NCBI GenBank assembly: GCA_024644515.1
Contig: JAHEHN010000022.1
Location: 1-43,056 of the forward strand
Source of the DNA: Gammaproteobacteria bacterium
GTDB lineage: Bacteria > Pseudomonadota > Gammaproteobacteria > Pseudomonadales > Pseudohongiellaceae
Direction of reading: 5' to 3'
DNA: 43,056 nucleotides
Positions 8,261-16,630 of the stretch are shown here, one piece after another (the stretch's first letter is position 1; the number at the start of each line of letters is the position of its first letter). The notes below the pieces were generated by a model. That model made no database searches, had not been told where the DNA came from, and saw nothing but the letters and a program-made list of their open reading frames with translations. The translations under genes and the position numbers were made by a program.

Positions 8261-8878
8261 TTAAATCCTGTCGTTGTCGATAAACTTAAGCTGCTGTTCA
8301 ATCATCCAGTCCATCACATCCAGTAGTTGTGAATAATTTGCCGGGGCTGCCTCGACGCTATTCAACACTTCGACAATCGCTTCCAGTGTTGAGTAAAAGT
8401 CAGGCTGCGCAGCCTTGCGAATTCGATAACGCGGTTGTCGGCCGGGCTTGAAGCTGTAACGCGGCAAGGACTGCAGGAAGGGCGAGCCCAGCAGGATCGC
8501 TTTGCTCTTGCGCCAGGTGCCATCGATGAACACCAAAGGCCGCGGCGCTTGGTCTGCCAATTCGCGGATGTCCTGGCTATCAGTACCGGGATAAATAAGC
8601 ACGGCGTTTTCCCAGCGCGCTGACTGCACCGGGTCTGGTATAAAGGGCGTATTGTCTCTGGCTTCAGAAACATTGATGCTGCTTAAAGATAATTCCGCAA
8701 TTCTTGATGTGCCAATGGCATGGCGGGGTTCGCGTGAATGTTGCACTATTTCAACAGGCCAGTGATTGTCCTGGCGCTTGATCAAATGGCAGTAACAGAC
8801 CGACAAAGGTTTTCTGCATCGATCACAGAGATTTCTTGTTTCGGTTGTTACCAATTGAGTGCAGCTCCGGATGGACAT
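8261..8878 (-). CDS. tapT: DTW-domain tRNA-uridine aminocarboxypropyltransferase
   Basis: Homologue of E. coli TapT (YfiP), which transfers the 3-amino-3-carboxypropyl group of S-adenosylmethionine to uridine 47 in the variable loop of tRNA. The 205-residue protein has an N-terminal zinc knuckle (CDRCRKPLSVCYC), the conserved HSREPRHAIGTSRI block, the DTW-type motif in DGTWRKS, and the C-terminal YRIRKAAQPDFYSTLEAI block. Length and motif order match the family. It is encoded divergently from opgB, sharing a 217-base intergenic region, and precedes the Rieske oxygenase gene on the same strand. Confidence 0.9.
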   Translation of the reverse strand: MSIRSCTQLVTTETRNLCDRCRKPLSVCYCHLIKRQDNHWPVEIVQHSREPRHAIGTSRIAELSLSSINVSEARDNTPFIPDPVQSARWENAVLIYPGTDSQDIRELADQAPRPLVFIDGTWRKSKAILLGSPFLQSLPRYSFKPGRQPRYRIRKAAQPDFYSTLEAIVEVLNSVEAAPANYSQLLDVMDWMIEQQLKFIDNDRI

Positions 8879-9026
8879 TACATGATGTTGTGATCGGCAA
8901 AGACTAACAGATTGATGGAATCCATATAAACCGCATATTGATAATGCCAGCTTCTGCCAGGCACTATGGCGATTCGAATATAGCCAGTGAATTTGTTAAA
9001 GGGCTCTAAAGAAATTTGTCATCCCC

Positions 9027-9035
9027 TGCTATACT
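9027..9035 (+). promoter_or_regulatory. Extended -10 promoter element for opgB
   Basis: TGC immediately followed by TATACT gives an extended -10 element (TG-N-TATAAT type) 60 bases before the opgB start. No good -35 hexamer is present at the usual distance, as is common for extended -10 promoters. A start of transcription near 9042 would leave a leader of about 54 bases. Confidence 0.4.
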
Positions 9036-9095
9036 GGCGCCTTTAAAAATTCACCACCTTTTGAAAATCAGCACTAAATACCCGCCTGGGAAACT

Positions 9096-11498
9096 ATGCA
9101 GAACTTTTCCGTTGCCCAAACCATCAAAAGATATGCCGCAGACCTGATCATGGTTTTGCTGCTGCTGACTGTCGTGGGTGGCTGGTATTTCAATATTTTT
9201 CATAACGATATCTGGTTCCTGCGTGCGGGGCTGTTTTTTGGCTTATCACTACTGCTGGTCTGGCGCCTGTGTGTCCACATTCAGAAACCCTGGGTACGTG
9301 GCATCGTTGCAGTGATTCTGGTGGAACTGCTGGCGACCTATGCGGCCGCACGCCTGGTGTCTTTTTATTACCAGGGTGAAAGTTTCAACGAGGAATTCTT
9401 TTTCCACTTCAGTTCACAAACCATGGGCTTTGCTCTCGGTGCTTTTCGCGGGTTTGTCATGCTGTTCTTTACCTATGTGCTGGTCATAGGCGTTTGTGCC
9501 TGGCTCAGTGTCTATGCCATGAAAGGACGTGCCTTTGATAATCGCACGGTTTTGATTTTGCCGGGACTGGCGCTGGTGTTGGCCATGGATCCCGATCTGT
9601 TCCGACTGGCTAACCTGAGTATGCAGGACGCGAATCTGAATCGTGGACTGCAGCTGTCTACTATCGATTTTGAGGCCACCGGGCTCAATCGTAATGCCAT
9701 CTACAAGATGAGTGACGATATTGTCGCCGGCAAAAACGTGGTGATGATTTATCTGGAAGGCATGGAGCGTTTATATTCCGATGAAGCGGTCTATCCGGAT
9801 CTGACGCCATTCCTGAACTCCCTGAAAGGCAATGTTCTGCAATTTGAAAACATTCATCAGACTCGAGGCGCCACCTTTACCGTGGCAGGTATTTTGTCTT
9901 CCCAGTGCGGAACGCCGCTGTTATTTCCCAGTGGTCCTGGGGGCAACGATGTTCTCAAGAATGGTTTTCTTCAGGAAGGTTTCTGCTTTGGCGATATTCT
10001 TAATGCAGCAGGCTATCGTAATGTTTTCATGGGCGGCGCCTCAACCCGCTTTGCCGGTAAAGGCACGTTTCTTTCAGCACACGGTTATGAAGAAGTGCTC
10101 GGTCTGGAAGAACTGCAGCCACTCATGGATGACCCTGGCTATCTGAATAACTGGGGGCTTTATGATGACACCTTGCTGAAGTTGGCTAAAGACAAGTTTG
10201 ACGAGTTGGCCGCCAATCCGGAACAGCCTTTTAACTTTACTGTGCTCACCGTAGATACCCATCCGCCTGACGGCACCGTGTCCCAAAGTTGCACGCCATA
10301 CCCGAGCATCGATAATAATATCTTTCATGCGGTGCATTGCACTGACCAGTTAATAGAAAAATTTGTTACTCACATTCAACAAAGTCCGGTCTGGGATAAT
10401 ACCGTGGTGCTGATGATGAGTGACCACTTGCACATGCGTAATACCGGCATGGAATATTATCCCGAAGAATATGATCGCAGACTTTTTGTAAATATTTTAA
10501 ACGCCGGTATCAGCGATACCATTGAGACACCTGGCACTCATATGGATGTGGCGCCAACCTTGTTGAACCTGATGGGCGTACAGCACCAACAGGCTTTTCT
10601 GGTGGGTGCTGATCTGCTGGCACCGGAAACGGCAACTCGAGCAGACCCTGATGTCAGTGGGCGTCGCGAAGCCGCCATTCGTTATATTAATACCAGTCTG
10701 TTGTCGCGTATTGAAGTGGGCTTGTGTGAAGTAAAACCCCTGTACAGTTTTGCGGATGAAACCCTGCGCGTAGCTGGCCGGGAAATTGAACTGAGCCTGG
10801 GTGGCAGGCCGCTCGACCTGAATACCATTGGTACCAGCCATGCCATGATGACGCTGGTGAGCAAGGAAGGAAAGGTGGGGCTTACTTTCCCGGTTAATCT
10901 GGATAACCTGGCCCATGTGATGTACCAGTTTCGCACCAGTAATTTTCTTTTACTGACACCTTCAGCAAAGATGCAGCCGCTGGACCCGCGTATTGGTTCC
11001 TATCAGGGTATGGGGCTGTTATTTGGCAATCTGGAAAATTCTTTTGATGTATTACAGACGGACATATCATTGGACGCTGGCTTTGAAGTGAATGCGGATT
11101 GTGGTGACCTGTTGTCCAAAGCCGAAGAGCTTAGTGATCTGGACAGTATCGAGACGCTGGGCAAAATTTGTAATTACACTGTCCCCGACGGTACTGAATG
11201 GGCTGAAAGTGAAGGCCGCATTCGACTGGGCAGCGTGGCTTATGCCGACCAGCGTTACCAGGCTGAACTTATGCGGGACAGCAAAGGCTGGTATTCGGTC
11301 ACTAATCTGGCGCCAATACCTATTGCCGATGCGCGCTTGTCCCAATCCCTGTGCCATGCCTATTACGGTAACCAGGAAATCCTGATTCCCGGAATCATGA
11401 CCGAGGACGGCCCCTCCAGCATGATTCTGAATAAAATACCGGGCATTACGCTGACCTTTGAATTGGGAACAGTGACTCCCTTACCTGAGCAGGACTAG
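9096..11498 (+). CDS. opgB: Phosphoglycerol transferase of the OpgB/LTA-synthase sulfatase superfamily
   Basis: Inner-membrane enzyme expected to move phosphoglycerol from phosphatidylglycerol to periplasmic glucans, as E. coli OpgB (MdoB) does. The 800-residue protein has about five N-terminal helices (residues 15-35, 42-60, 67-90, 108-140, 151-166), then a periplasmic sulfatase-fold domain. Glu221 (YLEGMER) and the threonine pair around 260-262 in GATFTVAGILSSQCG fit the metal ligand and catalytic nucleophile region; SDHLHMRN is the late metal motif. A long C-terminal region past about residue 520 also fits OpgB (763 residues in E. coli). GGGA precedes the start. Neither opgG nor opgH is in the window, so the acceptor is inferred. 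The 110-base gap to the next gene suggests possible co-transcription. Confidence 0.82.
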   Translation: MQNFSVAQTIKRYAADLIMVLLLLTVVGGWYFNIFHNDIWFLRAGLFFGLSLLLVWRLCVHIQKPWVRGIVAVILVELLATYAAARLVSFYYQGESFNEEFFFHFSSQTMGFALGAFRGFVMLFFTYVLVIGVCAWLSVYAMKGRAFDNRTVLILPGLALVLAMDPDLFRLANLSMQDANLNRGLQLSTIDFEATGLNRNAIYKMSDDIVAGKNVVMIYLEGMERLYSDEAVYPDLTPFLNSLKGNVLQFENIHQTRGATFTVAGILSSQCGTPLLFPSGPGGNDVLKNGFLQEGFCFGDILNAAGYRNVFMGGASTRFAGKGTFLSAHGYEEVLGLEELQPLMDDPGYLNNWGLYDDTLLKLAKDKFDELAANPEQPFNFTVLTVDTHPPDGTVSQSCTPYPSIDNNIFHAVHCTDQLIEKFVTHIQQSPVWDNTVVLMMSDHLHMRNTGMEYYPEEYDRRLFVNILNAGISDTIETPGTHMDVAPTLLNLMGVQHQQAFLVGADLLAPETATRADPDVSGRREAAIRYINTSLLSRIEVGLCEVKPLYSFADETLRVAGREIELSLGGRPLDLNTIGTSHAMMTLVSKEGKVGLTFPVNLDNLAHVMYQFRTSNFLLLTPSAKMQPLDPRIGSYQGMGLLFGNLENSFDVLQTDISLDAGFEVNADCGDLLSKAEELSDLDSIETLGKICNYTVPDGTEWAESEGRIRLGSVAYADQRYQAELMRDSKGWYSVTNLAPIPIADARLSQSLCHAYYGNQEILIPGIMTEDGPSSMILNKIPGITLTFELGTVTPLPEQD

Positions 11499-11608
11499 CG
11501 TCTGCTGCGGTTCTAAAAAGGAGTTTGAAATATCAGGATTTGCTTTTAACAGCAAACTTCCCTAGATTTTCCCGACATCGTAATAAGAAAATTTCCAGGG
11601 GGCTGCCC

Positions 11609-13486
11609 ATGCCGCATTTTTCACATTCGATCTCACTCGGCAAGCAAGCGTTGTCGGTTTTGACCAGAACCATCAGCTGCACCAAAACTATCACCCTGGC
11701 CTGTGCCTTAATTCCCGCTGCCGCCAGCGCCCAAACCCAATTGCTATGGGGTGATCTGCATCTGCATACCAATCTGTCCACCGACTCCTATGCTACCCAG
11801 AACAAGGGCGTGGGCCCGAACGATGCCTATCGCTTTGCCAAGGGTATACCCATATACCATCCGAATCTGGACACCAAGGTGCAGATCGACCGCCCGCTGG
11901 ATTTTCTGGCCATCACCGATCACGCTATTAATCTCGGCATAGATGTTATGTCTCTTAATGCCCACCCTTTATTACAGGCCACGGAACGGGGCAGGGCGCT
12001 GATCGCGGCGACCCAGGGCGATGCCGAACAATGGCCCGGCTTCATGCGTTACCGGGCGCCGGATGGTGACCGCGCCGCCTTGATGGAGGAGGTGTTTTCC
12101 CCGGAAATGCGCGCCGCCGGTTGGCGCATGCAGGTAGATGCCGCCACCAGTCATTATCAACCGGGCAAGTTCACCACTTTCTATGCCTGGGAGTGGACCG
12201 CACTGATTCCCAGCAATAACGGTATTCGTAATCTGCATCGCAATGTCATCAGCAATGCCGGCAGTGCGGAAGAGGCGACGCAGTTCGTCCCCTTCAGTAA
12301 TGCCGACTCTCTCGACCCGGAGGATTTGTTTGCTTTTCTGCGCAGCACCTCTGATCGTACCGGCACCGATTTCGTTGCCATTCCCCACAACTCGAATATT
12401 TCCGGCGGCCTGATGTTTTCCGAAAACGATGCCGACGGCCGGCCCATCACTGCGCAATACGCCCGCGAACGTATGCGCTGGGAACTGCTGATGGAAATCA
12501 CTCAGGTGAAGGGCACTTCGGAAACCAATCCGAAACTGTCGCCCAATGATGAATTCGCCAACTTTGAAATCCGTGAAAAATTGCTCACCGGTCAGGTAGT
12601 ACCACCGACTGTGGGTGACTATGCGCGCGGTGGTTTGCTGCGTGGCATGGCCATTGAGCAGGATATTGGCGAGAACCCCTTCAAGTTTGGTTTTGTCGGC
12701 GCCTCCGATGGCCATATCGGTATGTCGTCAGTGGAAGAGGCAAACTTTCTCGGCAAGATTGGCACTGATGCCAAGCTTAGCGTGCGCGCTGAATCCCAGG
12801 CCAATGGCCTGGTGTTTCCGGCCTGGGATATGTCCGCGTCCGGCTTGACTGGTGTGTGGGCGGAGGAGAATAGCCGCGAATCCATCTATGGTGCGTTCAA
12901 GCGCAAGGAAGTTTACGGCACCACCGGCCCGCGCATCAGTCTGCGCGTCTTCGGCGGATTCAACTTCAATAACCGTGATGCCCGCGCCAATGACATTGCC
13001 GCGGTGGGTTACCGCAAGGGCGTGCCCATGGGTAGCGATATCACCGCGGCGCCACGCAATCGCGCCCCCTCACTGTTGATTCATGCTGCCATGGATCCTG
13101 CCGGCGCCAATCTGGATCGCGTGCAGGTGATCAAGGGCTGGATTGATGCCGATGGCAACACTCAGGAAAAAGTCTATGACGTGGCCTGGTCAGATGATCG
13201 CGAAGTCGATATCAATGGCAAACTGGCGCCGGTGGGCAACACTGTCGATGTCACCACTACTCATTACAGCAACAGCATCGGCGCCGCCCAGCTGGCTACC
13301 GTTTGGGAAGACCCTGATTTTGATGCGAATCTGAATGCCTTCTACTATGTGCGCGTGCTGGAAATCCCGACACCACGACATTCGTTGTTTGATGCCCTGG
13401 CCCTGGAGCTCACGGCAGAAGATACCGGCTGGCCGGCGACGATTCAGGAACGCGCTTATTCCAGCCCGATCTGGTATACGCCTTAG
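11609..13486 (+). CDS. Exported DUF3604 (PHP-like) metal-dependent protein
   Basis: Probable periplasmic or secreted metallo-hydrolase of unknown substrate. The 625-residue protein has a long signal sequence ending near AAASAQ (residue 42). Metal-site motifs of the PHP fold follow in order: GDLHLHT (His51, His53), ITDH (Asp104, His105), an aromatic/Glu block YAWEWT (Glu195), His210, IPHNSN (His260), and GASDGHIG (Asp367, His369). The ATG at 11609 has AGGGGG six bases upstream; a TTG at 11525 would add an unlikely polar extension. It is followed at 54 bases by the first of two NTF2-like genes, so the three probably form one transcript. G+C is high here: bases 12061-12120 hold 41 G/C of 60. Confidence 0.85.
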   Translation: MPHFSHSISLGKQALSVLTRTISCTKTITLACALIPAAASAQTQLLWGDLHLHTNLSTDSYATQNKGVGPNDAYRFAKGIPIYHPNLDTKVQIDRPLDFLAITDHAINLGIDVMSLNAHPLLQATERGRALIAATQGDAEQWPGFMRYRAPDGDRAALMEEVFSPEMRAAGWRMQVDAATSHYQPGKFTTFYAWEWTALIPSNNGIRNLHRNVISNAGSAEEATQFVPFSNADSLDPEDLFAFLRSTSDRTGTDFVAIPHNSNISGGLMFSENDADGRPITAQYARERMRWELLMEITQVKGTSETNPKLSPNDEFANFEIREKLLTGQVVPPTVGDYARGGLLRGMAIEQDIGENPFKFGFVGASDGHIGMSSVEEANFLGKIGTDAKLSVRAESQANGLVFPAWDMSASGLTGVWAEENSRESIYGAFKRKEVYGTTGPRISLRVFGGFNFNNRDARANDIAAVGYRKGVPMGSDITAAPRNRAPSLLIHAAMDPAGANLDRVQVIKGWIDADGNTQEKVYDVAWSDDREVDINGKLAPVGNTVDVTTTHYSNSIGAAQLATVWEDPDFDANLNAFYYVRVLEIPTPRHSLFDALALELTAEDTGWPATIQERAYSSPIWYTP

Positions 13487-13494
13487 GGCAGTCG

Positions 13495-13506
13495 CAAGTT
13501 ACAAGT
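13495..13506 (+). repeat. CAAGT heptamer pair
   Basis: CAAGT occurs at 13495 and 13502, exactly 7 bases apart, in the short gap before the two-domain NTF2-like gene. The same unit and spacing build the larger element at 31035-31167. Confidence 0.4.
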
Positions 13507-13540
13507 TAAAAGAAAATACAAAGTCAGTTTGGAAGGCGCC

Positions 13541-14998
13541 ATGATAAAAATAATAAAACCACTCAACTCAACACGACTTACACTCGTTGCTGTACTGATG
13601 ACGGCCCTCATCCTGCCCGGCTCTTTGTCTGCACAAAACAGCGATGACAGCAGTCGCTACAACGCCCTGCTTACCCGTCTTGATGCCCTGAAACAGGAAG
13701 CCACCCTGGTCGAGGATATTCTGCAGATCCAGCGTCTGGGGCGATCTTTTGGTTTCTATCTGGATAAAGGCTATTTCGGTGAAGCCGCGGATCTTTTCAC
13801 CGATTCCGGTCGCGTGCAGTACGGCATGGACGGGGTCTATATCGGTCGCGAGCGTATTCAGGAACTGTTTACCCGTCATGGCGGTGGCAGCGTGAATGCC
13901 GGTCCGGGCTTACCCTTCGGGCGTCTGAATTTACACATGCAATTGCAGCCACTGGTGACCGTGGCTCCCGGCGGCCGAAGCGCCAGTGCGCGCTGGCGTG
14001 AATGGGCACTGCTGGGCAACTACAAGGAACAGGCCCAGTGGGGCGATGCCATCCAGGAAAACGATTACATAAAGGAAGACGGTGTCTGGAAAATTTCAGC
14101 CATGCGCTTTTATACCAACTTTGTCGCGCCTTACGAGGGCGGCTGGGCCTCACTGCAACCGGTGTTCGGCAACTGGCAAAGCGACGTGGCTCGCAGTTTT
14201 CGACCTGATCAGCCGGCGCCGGGGAACTACCGGCCGTTTCCTGCTGTTTATACGCCGCCTTATCATTACGCCAATGACCGTCGCGCCATTACCGCCCCCG
14301 GACCCATCGCTTTAAGAAGACGTCCCAACGATGTACTGGGTCAGCTGGAAGCCAGCGCCGATGCCCAGGAACTGAAACTGGCGCGTCTGCATTCCGCCCG
14401 TGCCGTGGAAAATCTGCAGGCCATGTACGGCTACTATATCGACAAGGGCAAGTGGACCGAGGCGGCCAGTCTGTTTAGCGAGGACGGCGTCTGGGAATTC
14501 GGCCAGCGTGGTCAGTACATCGGACCGAACAGTATCCGCCGTGGTCTGGCACTCATGGGGCCGGAAGGCTTGGAGCCCGGTCAGCTGAATAACTTTCCCA
14601 TGCTGCAACCGGTGATCCATGTGTCCGAAGATAACTCCCGCGCCCGGGGCCGCTTTCGCAGTGATGTCATGCTGGCAAAAGAGGGCGTGGGTCAGTGGGG
14701 CGGCGGTCTCTACGAAAACGAATACATCAATGACAACGGTACCTGGCGCATCAGCAAACAACATTACTGGGTCACCTTCTGGGGCGACTACGACCAGGGC
14801 TGGACCGGCGCCGGCATCATCCCCATGGCCCCGGCCAGCACCACCAATCCCCCCGATGCCCCGCCCAGCGTGCGCTACGAATCATTCCCCAACACCTACA
14901 TCGTGCCATTCCACTACGATCACCCCGTCACTGGCGAACCCCACAACGACATGGGCCGTCTGGCCGCCGATAAAGCCGCCGGGAGGAACGTCCGATGA
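13541..14998 (+). CDS. Exported protein with two tandem SnoaL/NTF2-like domains
   Basis: Secreted or periplasmic protein of unknown function with 485 residues. A signal peptide (cut near SLSAQ, residue 32) is followed by two NTF2-like alpha+beta modules, roughly residues 55-200 and 290-410. Each opens with a helix and the pattern GYY-DKG-W-EAA-LF--DG (FGFYLDKGYFGEAADLF; YGYYIDKGKWTEAASLF). Each ends with the same tail, seen as PAVYTPPYHY and NTYIVPFHYDHPVTGEP. Pocket-type residues of steroid isomerase or dehydratase relatives cannot be assigned. GGAAGG precedes the ATG at 13541. The stop overlaps the next start as ATGA. A CAAGTT heptamer pair lies just upstream (13495-13506). Confidence 0.82.
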   Translation: MIKIIKPLNSTRLTLVAVLMTALILPGSLSAQNSDDSSRYNALLTRLDALKQEATLVEDILQIQRLGRSFGFYLDKGYFGEAADLFTDSGRVQYGMDGVYIGRERIQELFTRHGGGSVNAGPGLPFGRLNLHMQLQPLVTVAPGGRSASARWREWALLGNYKEQAQWGDAIQENDYIKEDGVWKISAMRFYTNFVAPYEGGWASLQPVFGNWQSDVARSFRPDQPAPGNYRPFPAVYTPPYHYANDRRAITAPGPIALRRRPNDVLGQLEASADAQELKLARLHSARAVENLQAMYGYYIDKGKWTEAASLFSEDGVWEFGQRGQYIGPNSIRRGLALMGPEGLEPGQLNNFPMLQPVIHVSEDNSRARGRFRSDVMLAKEGVGQWGGGLYENEYINDNGTWRISKQHYWVTFWGDYDQGWTGAGIIPMAPASTTNPPDAPPSVRYESFPNTYIVPFHYDHPVTGEPHNDMGRLAADKAAGRNVR

Positions 14999-15819
14999 AA
15001 GCACTTAGCAATTCACTAAACATGATCACCAACCTGATCCAATTATTATCGCCAAAGGTCAACGGGTTGTCCCTTGTATCCTGCATCCTGCATCCTGTAT
15101 CCGTCTTGCGTGTCCCTTGCGCCTTGCTCCTTGCCCCTGGCGCGGTCAATGCGCAGTCTGAAGCCGAATTAATGGCGCTTGAAAATGAACTTGCTGCCTT
15201 GAGCATCCGTACCGAGCGCCTGCAAGACGTTGAAGAAATAGAAATCCTGCAACGCTCGTACGGCTACTATGTCGACAAATCCCTCTGGTATTCCCTCCAT
15301 GATTTGTGGACCGAAGACGGTACCCTGGAAATCGGCGGCCGAGGCGTTTTTAACGGCAAAGACCGCGTGTTTGAATACATGAACGTTGGCCTGGGCCCGG
15401 TGGGTCCGGCGCGCAATCTGCTGGTAGACCATCAGCAATTCCAGAACATCGTCACCATCAGTGCCGATGGGCAGAGCGCCGAGTTGCGCGGTATCGCCAT
15501 GGTCATGTCCAGCGGCGGCTGGGGTCACTGTTATTATGAAAATGATTTCGTGAAGGAAAACGGTGTGTGGAAAATGAAGACCCTGCATGGCCCCTTCAAT
15601 ATGTATTCCGGCTACGACATCGGCTGGGTAGACAACATCATCATCAATACCTGGCCGGCGAAATTCCTGCCACCACCGGATCTTCCTCCTTCAGTGATTT
15701 ATCTGGCCTACCCCAGCTATTACGTGGAGCCCTATCATTACCCCAACCCGGTGACCGGCGAGGCGATGCCGCCCCATGATCCCGCGGCGGGGGGTGAAGC
15801 CTTTGGCAGGCAGCAATAG
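14995..15819 (+). CDS. Exported protein with one SnoaL/NTF2-like domain
   Basis: A 274-residue relative of the preceding gene with a single NTF2-like module: YGYYVDKSLWYSLHDLW, an ENDFVKENGVWKM strand block, and the shared tail SYYVEPYHYPNPVTGEA. It starts on the ATGA overlap with the gene upstream, so translation is probably coupled. The N-terminus is odd. The hydrophobic core of its signal peptide (about residues 26-47, before the AVNAQ cleavage region) is encoded by a 7-bp-periodic repeat at 15073-15133, so the export signal seems to be made from repetitive DNA. The function is not known; co-location with the DUF3604 protein suggests the three act together outside the cytoplasm. Confidence 0.8.
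   Translation: MKALSNSLNMITNLIQLLSPKVNGLSLVSCILHPVSVLRVPCALLLAPGAVNAQSEAELMALENELAALSIRTERLQDVEEIEILQRSYGYYVDKSLWYSLHDLWTEDGTLEIGGRGVFNGKDRVFEYMNVGLGPVGPARNLLVDHQQFQNIVTISADGQSAELRGIAMVMSSGGWGHCYYENDFVKENGVWKMKTLHGPFNMYSGYDIGWVDNIIINTWPAKFLPPPDLPPSVIYLAYPSYYVEPYHYPNPVTGEAMPPHDPAAGGEAFGRQQ
15073..15133 (+). repeat. Heptamer-phased low-complexity repeat inside a signal-peptide coding region
   Basis: Three successive 7-base units, ATCCTGC at 15078 and 15085 and ATCCTGT at 15092, are followed by CTTG cores at 15105, 15116, 15123 and 15130, the last three in 7-base steps. The patch keeps an open frame and encodes hydrophobic residues. It belongs in style with the CAAGT and GGATAAA heptamer patches elsewhere in the window. 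Confidence 0.7.
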
Positions 15820-15824
15820 GAGCA

Positions 15825-15866
15825 ATAGGGACGCTTGCAACTTAGCTAAGTTGCAAGCGTCCCTAT
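15825..15866. repeat. 42-bp perfect palindrome
   Basis: The 21 bases from 15825 to 15845 are followed without spacer by their exact reverse complement up to 15866. The left arm begins ATAGGGACGC and the centre is TTAGCTAA. It starts six bases after the stop codon of the NTF2-like gene. A perfect uninterrupted palindrome of this size can extrude as a cruciform or form an RNA hairpin after transcription. No T-run follows, so it is not a standard terminator. Confidence 0.9.
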
Positions 15867-15890
15867 CTTCCCAGACGAGCTACTACGTTA

Positions 15891-16259
15891 ATGGACAAAG
15901 AATGCCTTGAGTGCGGGATGATGAATGCCATCCCGGTGTTCGACATCACGAACTGGAATAAAAACGACAGATGTCTTAAATGTGACGCTGTCCTGATCCT
16001 TCAAAGTGATGGCTCCACCCATACCTGCGATATCGCCCACGGCAATGAAACCGTTGAAGAAGCGCTTGAGAAACTGCACCAGCATCTGAATACTGCCATC
16101 AATAATTACACCCGGCGCTTGCGCCTGATCGTGGGCGGGGGACTTATAAAAGATGAAGTGCAGGGTCTGCTCCATTTTTATCAGCAGCAGCACTACATTG
16201 TGTCCTATAGCGTCGACAGCAGAAATCCAGGCGTCATCAACGTAATCATAAGGCAGTGA
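15891..16259 (+). CDS. Small zinc-ribbon protein with a divergent Smr-like domain
   Basis: A 122-residue cytoplasmic protein. The first 31 residues hold two CxxC pairs (Cys5/Cys8 and Cys28/Cys31), a likely zinc ribbon. The rest resembles the Smr domain of MutS2-type and stand-alone nucleases: CDIAHGNETVEEALEKL matches the DLHG-TVEEA start, RLIVGGGLIKDEVQGLL stands at the HGKG loop, and the C-terminal VINVIIRQ fits the last strand. The classical DLHG is DIAHG here and the HGxG loop lacks its histidine, so nuclease activity is uncertain. It starts 24 bases after the 42-bp palindrome, with only a weak ribosome-binding site. No neighbour suggests its role. Confidence 0.55.
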   Translation: MDKECLECGMMNAIPVFDITNWNKNDRCLKCDAVLILQSDGSTHTCDIAHGNETVEEALEKLHQHLNTAINNYTRRLRLIVGGGLIKDEVQGLLHFYQQQHYIVSYSVDSRNPGVINVIIRQ

Positions 16260-16348
16260 AAATGGGGACAGACCACAATAAAATCAGATTGTATTCAGGG
16301 TTTTTATTCCCTCGCGACAGTGCAGCTTCATGCACCATCCCATCCCTA

Positions 16349-16630
16349 TTAAGCCGCAATGGCTTCAAGTATGTCAGGGTGTTTTTCTGCCACTTTAAGC
16401 AGTGTAATGGCGGCACTTCCGGGTTGTTTTCGGCCTTGCTCCCAATCCCGGATCGTCCCCACAGGCACGCCAAGTAATTTGGCAAATTCCGGTTGAGACT
16501 TTTTCAGATTCTTTCGTACCACAAGAACCAGTAACTGTTCCGGTGAATATCTTCTATGGGGTGCACCGGCCCTGATCCCACGGATATCATCCAGCAATTC
16601 CTGCCCGGCCAGGCTTATTTTCTCACCCAT
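16349..16630 (-). CDS. HTH antitoxin of a RelE/HigB-type toxin-antitoxin pair
   Basis: A 93-residue DNA-binding protein expected to neutralise the toxin and repress its own operon. The C-terminal half is a Cro/XRE helix-turn-helix: SQPEFAKLLGVPVGTIRDWEQGRKQP, followed by a helix ending in AEKHPDIL. The N-terminal 40 residues (LLDDIRGIRAG) would hold the toxin-binding part. It follows the toxin in the order toxin-antitoxin, with the toxin stop overlapping its ATG by eight bases (16623-16630). This order and the sequence resemble NadS/HigA-type antitoxins. The gene looks intact while its toxin is frameshifted. Confidence 0.85.
   Translation of the reverse strand: MGEKISLAGQELLDDIRGIRAGAPHRRYSPEQLLVLVVRKNLKKSQPEFAKLLGVPVGTIRDWEQGRKQPGSAAITLLKVAEKHPDILEAIAA

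Noticed and set aside
11972-12715. 247-codon frame opposite the DUF3604 gene
   Set aside because: A shadow caused by high G+C; the DUF3604 motifs are on the plus strand.
16261-16276. AATGGGGACAGACCAC, which recalls tails seen beside REP-associated transposases
   Set aside because: A single copy with no transposase; memory of the motif alone is not enough.
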